DNA of 27,500 nt from positions 316,709 through 344,208 of the forward strand of contig CAJNDS010002424.1 of NCBI GenBank assembly GCA_905221605.1, given 5' to 3'. Under the pieces are notes generated by a model. It saw nothing but the letters and a program-made list of their open reading frames with translations. It did no database searches and was not told where the DNA came from. Below, piece by piece: positions 25,541-27,500 of this stretch. The translations under genes were made by a program, and so were the position numbers. The DNA comes from Symbiodinium natans (Eukaryota > Sar > Dinophyceae > Suessiales > Symbiodiniaceae). Numbering within the stretch: the stretch's first letter is position 1; every line of letters starts with the position of its first letter.

Positions 25541-27473
25541 TTAGACCCCCTTCTGCTTGAGCAGCTCTTGCATCTCCTGCTTGTGTGAAGAGTCGTCTGC
25601 TACAGGCGTCTTGCGCTGGTAATTGTGATGGCACTCGGGCAACTTCAGCTCCTGGCTGCTGTTGAGCTTACGCAGCAACTCATGCATATACCGGCAGCCG
25701 CCGCCGTTGCCATGCACGAAGCACTGTGGCTGGTCTAGGATCTGATTCCAAACCTGGCCATCACGAACTGCCAGCCAGCCGGCCTTCGTGCCGACCAGGT
25801 CTGCAACCAGACCTCCATCGTAGTCCAACGTCACGTGCGCGGGGTACTTGAACATGTATTCCGCAGCGGCCTCTTGGTCGTCCTTCTTCCCAGTTTGGTT
25901 CTGGAGCAGCGCGAACTGCATCTCGAGCGCTTGCTCCAGGTCTTTGGCCGGGCCCATGATGAAGCCGGAGTTCCTCTCCATCTATCGATCTATCGATCTT
26001 TCGATTGTACATATACAATCATATATGTATATTTTCTATACATGCGTTTATATTCATATATTTGTGTATTTATTCATGTATTTATTTATTTGTTATTTAT
26101 TTGCTTATATTGAATCTACACATATGTATATCTATATGCATATATATATACACACATAATATGTATGCACGTATAGACATACGCACAGTTCTACCATGTA
26201 TATATATATATATGTATGTGCATATAAATATACTGATGTATGTGTATGTTGATTATAGCTTTCTAATATATATATATATATACATGTACAGAGAGAGAGG
26301 TTTTATGTATGTATAGATCTGCCGGCTGTATACAATACGATCTATACGTGTGCAACGATAGACGTAACAAGGGATAGCCTGCTTTTGTTTTCACGAAGCT
26401 TGTTACGGCATTCGACACAAAACTAAGTTTGACGTCTACAAAGGCTACCTGAACAACACCCAAGGGTCAGAAACTCATTCTTCCCGGAAGTGCCACTGGG
26501 GCAAATGCCCACCAAGCGGCTACACATATCCGCAGTGTTCGCGTCCGGGCTCCAGTACTCACCGTACAAGGAGGTAAAGTTCGAGGCACCCCGCCTCTGT
26601 ACAAAGAACGGATCGGAGTACCTGCTGAAGCGCAGAGTGTCACTGGGCCACAAACGCATCTGTGCTCCGTAGACAATGGGGGCACCGCCACCGCGTGCCA
26701 CGGCTTGCCTGTACTGAACTTGGAAACAACAGCAAACAAAAGAAACTGTTTGCTGTTTCTTAGGAATTATAGTGCCCAACAAAAATTGATTTATTTGGTG
26801 TTTCTTGGGAAGCATAGAACCCAAAAAATAAATTCTATTTCCAAGTACCCCCTAAGTTGCTGATACCTCTGGAGCAGCTGCATCCGTGAGCAGCCACCAA
26901 ACATCACATCGAAGCTGTCCTTCGTAGCCCAGAAACCATATGATAATAAGAGTTTAGGGTTTAGGGTTTAGGGTTTAGGGTTTAGGGTTTAAATTATAAG
27001 GGAACCTTGAGACCCCCCCAAAAAGAAGGAAAAAACAAGGGTACCACTGGGCTACCAAAAGTGAAGTGTCCGACACAACCACCAGCGCATTCGGCGGCAT
27101 CTTACGGGCGCCCTCGAGGAAGCCCTGTAGCTTCGATTCGAAGCCGGTCCACTGGCGACCCAGCCCGGCATTGTACCTAGTTCATGGTTGGGATCGTATT
27201 AAAAATGTAAATATGTATGTACATATATATTATATATATTTTCCTTATTGGGTTTAAGTTCCCTTAAAGAAGGTAAAGATGATACCCAGCTATATGCCCA
27301 AGGTACCAGGAGATGCCCGGCACCCCCGGAACTGGTATCCTGGAGTTGCTACTGCTGCTGGCGAAGGTCAAGAACACAACCTCCTCCGTCCCGCGGAGGT
27401 GAAGCGAGCCCACCAGGTGCAGAAGCGCGCAGAGCACGAGGGGAACATGACACGATGCAGCTTCGGGGGCCAT
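25541..27473 (-). CDS. PLOD-type glycosyltransferase-like protein, five exons
   Basis: Exons, in transcript order: 27473-27307, 27176-27071, 26919-26867, 26708-26469, 25973-25541, together 999 nt (332 residues plus TAA). The product matches the glycosyltransferase domain of procollagen-lysine hydroxylase/glycosyltransferase (PLOD) proteins along its length: TEEVVFLTFAS first strand near residue 30, LVVVSDSFDV (DxxD metal site, D92 and D95), APIVYGAQMRLWP (family SAE..CWP), FLNSGFIMG (about 188-196), KKDDQ (DDQ at 220-222), LDYDGG, and FVHGNG at the end of the fold. The first residues form a hydrophobic leader (VPLVLCALLHLVGSL), so it is probably secreted or ER/Golgi luminal. The family transfers sugars to hydroxylysine; the substrate here is unknown. 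No hydroxylase domain follows. An alternative exon 3/4 junction (26848 to 26713) would also stay in frame and add eight residues. The Met at 27473 is chosen for the leader; an upstream exon outside the window cannot be excluded. Confidence 0.82.
25974..26468 (-). other. Intron 4 of PLOD-like gene (495 nt, GA-AG)
   Basis: Exon 4 ends TTT CT and exon 5 begins GAAC, giving FLNSGFIMG, which matches the family's FLNSGGFIG. The donor is GACCCT and the acceptor GGAGAG. A GT donor seven bases upstream (26474) is also in frame but loses FL. The interior is TA/CATA-rich microsatellite (about 25985-26310). Confidence 0.65.
26709..26866 (-). other. Intron 3 of PLOD-like gene (158 nt, GT-AG; alternative 134 nt)
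   Basis: Canonical GTATCA...TACAG gives LLQRQAVARGG. Inside, GTAC-flanked perfect inverted repeats ACTTGGAAA / TTTCCAAGT (26846-26838 and 26726-26718) bound an element with a second hairpin (AGCAAACA / TGTTTGCT). Removing just the GTAC-flanked element also keeps the frame. Confidence 0.6.
26920..27070 (-). other. Intron 2 of PLOD-like gene (151 nt, GA-AG), with telomeric array
   Basis: Direct repeat GGACA at both junctions; inverted repeat GTAGCCCAG / CTGGGCTAC (27055-27047 and 26932-26924) near both ends. The interior carries about six TTTAGGG units (26952-26991, plus strand). Removing it as GA-AG gives VVVSDSFDV, exactly the family motif; a GT donor at 27055 would insert five extra residues before the metal site. 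Confidence 0.75.
27177..27306 (-). other. Intron 1 of PLOD-like gene (130 nt, GT-AG)
   Basis: Starts GTACCTTGGG, ends CATGAACTAG. The direct repeat GGTAC lies at both ends, so exact removal restores TGG TAC AAT in frame. The ends are imperfectly inverted (GTACCT...TGGG). The interior is TA-rich. Confidence 0.75.
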
Positions 27474-27500
27474 GCCTTGTGCAGGCGGGGGGAATATACC

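Noticed and set aside
25761-26113. Plus- and minus-strand frames of 85-103 codons over exon 5 of the PLOD-like gene
   Set aside because: They are shadows: only the 25973-25541 minus frame carries the NSGFIMG, DDQ and VHGNG motifs.
26005-26316. 103-codon plus-strand frames (YIYIHIC type)
   Set aside because: Encoded by the TA/CATA microsatellite in intron 4 of the minus-strand gene.
26467-26739. 90-codon minus frame over exon 4
   Set aside because: An adjacent frame encodes the APIVYG...WP motif and joins exon 3 and exon 5 in phase.
1-27500. tRNA, rRNA and snRNA genes
   Set aside because: No B-box with a matching acceptor stem and no rRNA core sequence were recognised by eye. Absence is not proven without a covariance-model search.

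Overview
This is eukaryotic nuclear DNA. Its dominant feature is the plant/algal-type telomere heptamer TTTAGGG, present as more than 60 interstitial arrays in both orientations, spread almost evenly from about 0.6 kb to 24.7 kb and not at either window end. Between the arrays lie unique spacers, mostly 50-300 bp, plus poly-G/poly-C runs, TA-rich and tetranucleotide microsatellites, and small terminal-inverted-repeat (MITE-like) elements. TTTAGGG telomeres occur in plants, green algae, dinoflagellates, chromerids and some other protists. The one confidently read gene uses GA-AG splice sites and has introns bounded by direct repeats with inverted repeats just inside. Both traits are known from dinoflagellates, so I favour a dinoflagellate or related alveolate alga. 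That is an inference, not a proof.

Layout. 0.1-0.6 kb: remnant of a Lys/Glu-rich zinc-finger-like gene. 0.6-11.8 kb: alternating telomeric arrays and spacers, with members of two MITE-like families. 11.8-14.1 kb: the best plus-strand coding candidates, a 136-codon open frame with a splice-flanked core and several short exon-like segments, interrupted by telomeric arrays and by a 0.7 kb compound microsatellite. 14.1-18.4 kb: the largest telomere-variant arrays, including higher-order and 8-mer forms. 18.4-24.7 kb: more arrays, two adjacent MITE-like elements, and several minus-strand exon-like spacers. 24.7-25.4 kb: AT-richer sequence with a self-complementary AGTACT minisatellite. 25.5-27.5 kb: a complete five-exon minus-strand gene for a procollagen-lysine-glycosyltransferase-like (PLOD GT-domain) protein of about 332 residues.

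That gene shows how the window is built. Its second intron has inverted repeats near both ends, a direct repeat at the splice junctions, and a TTTAGGG array inside, so telomeric repeats demonstrably sit in an intron here. This makes it plausible, though unproven, that some exon-like spacers elsewhere are real short exons separated by telomere-repeat-filled introns. Short open frames alone are weak evidence, and those calls have low confidence. I found no rRNA, tRNA, CRISPR array or recognisable transposase or reverse transcriptase.
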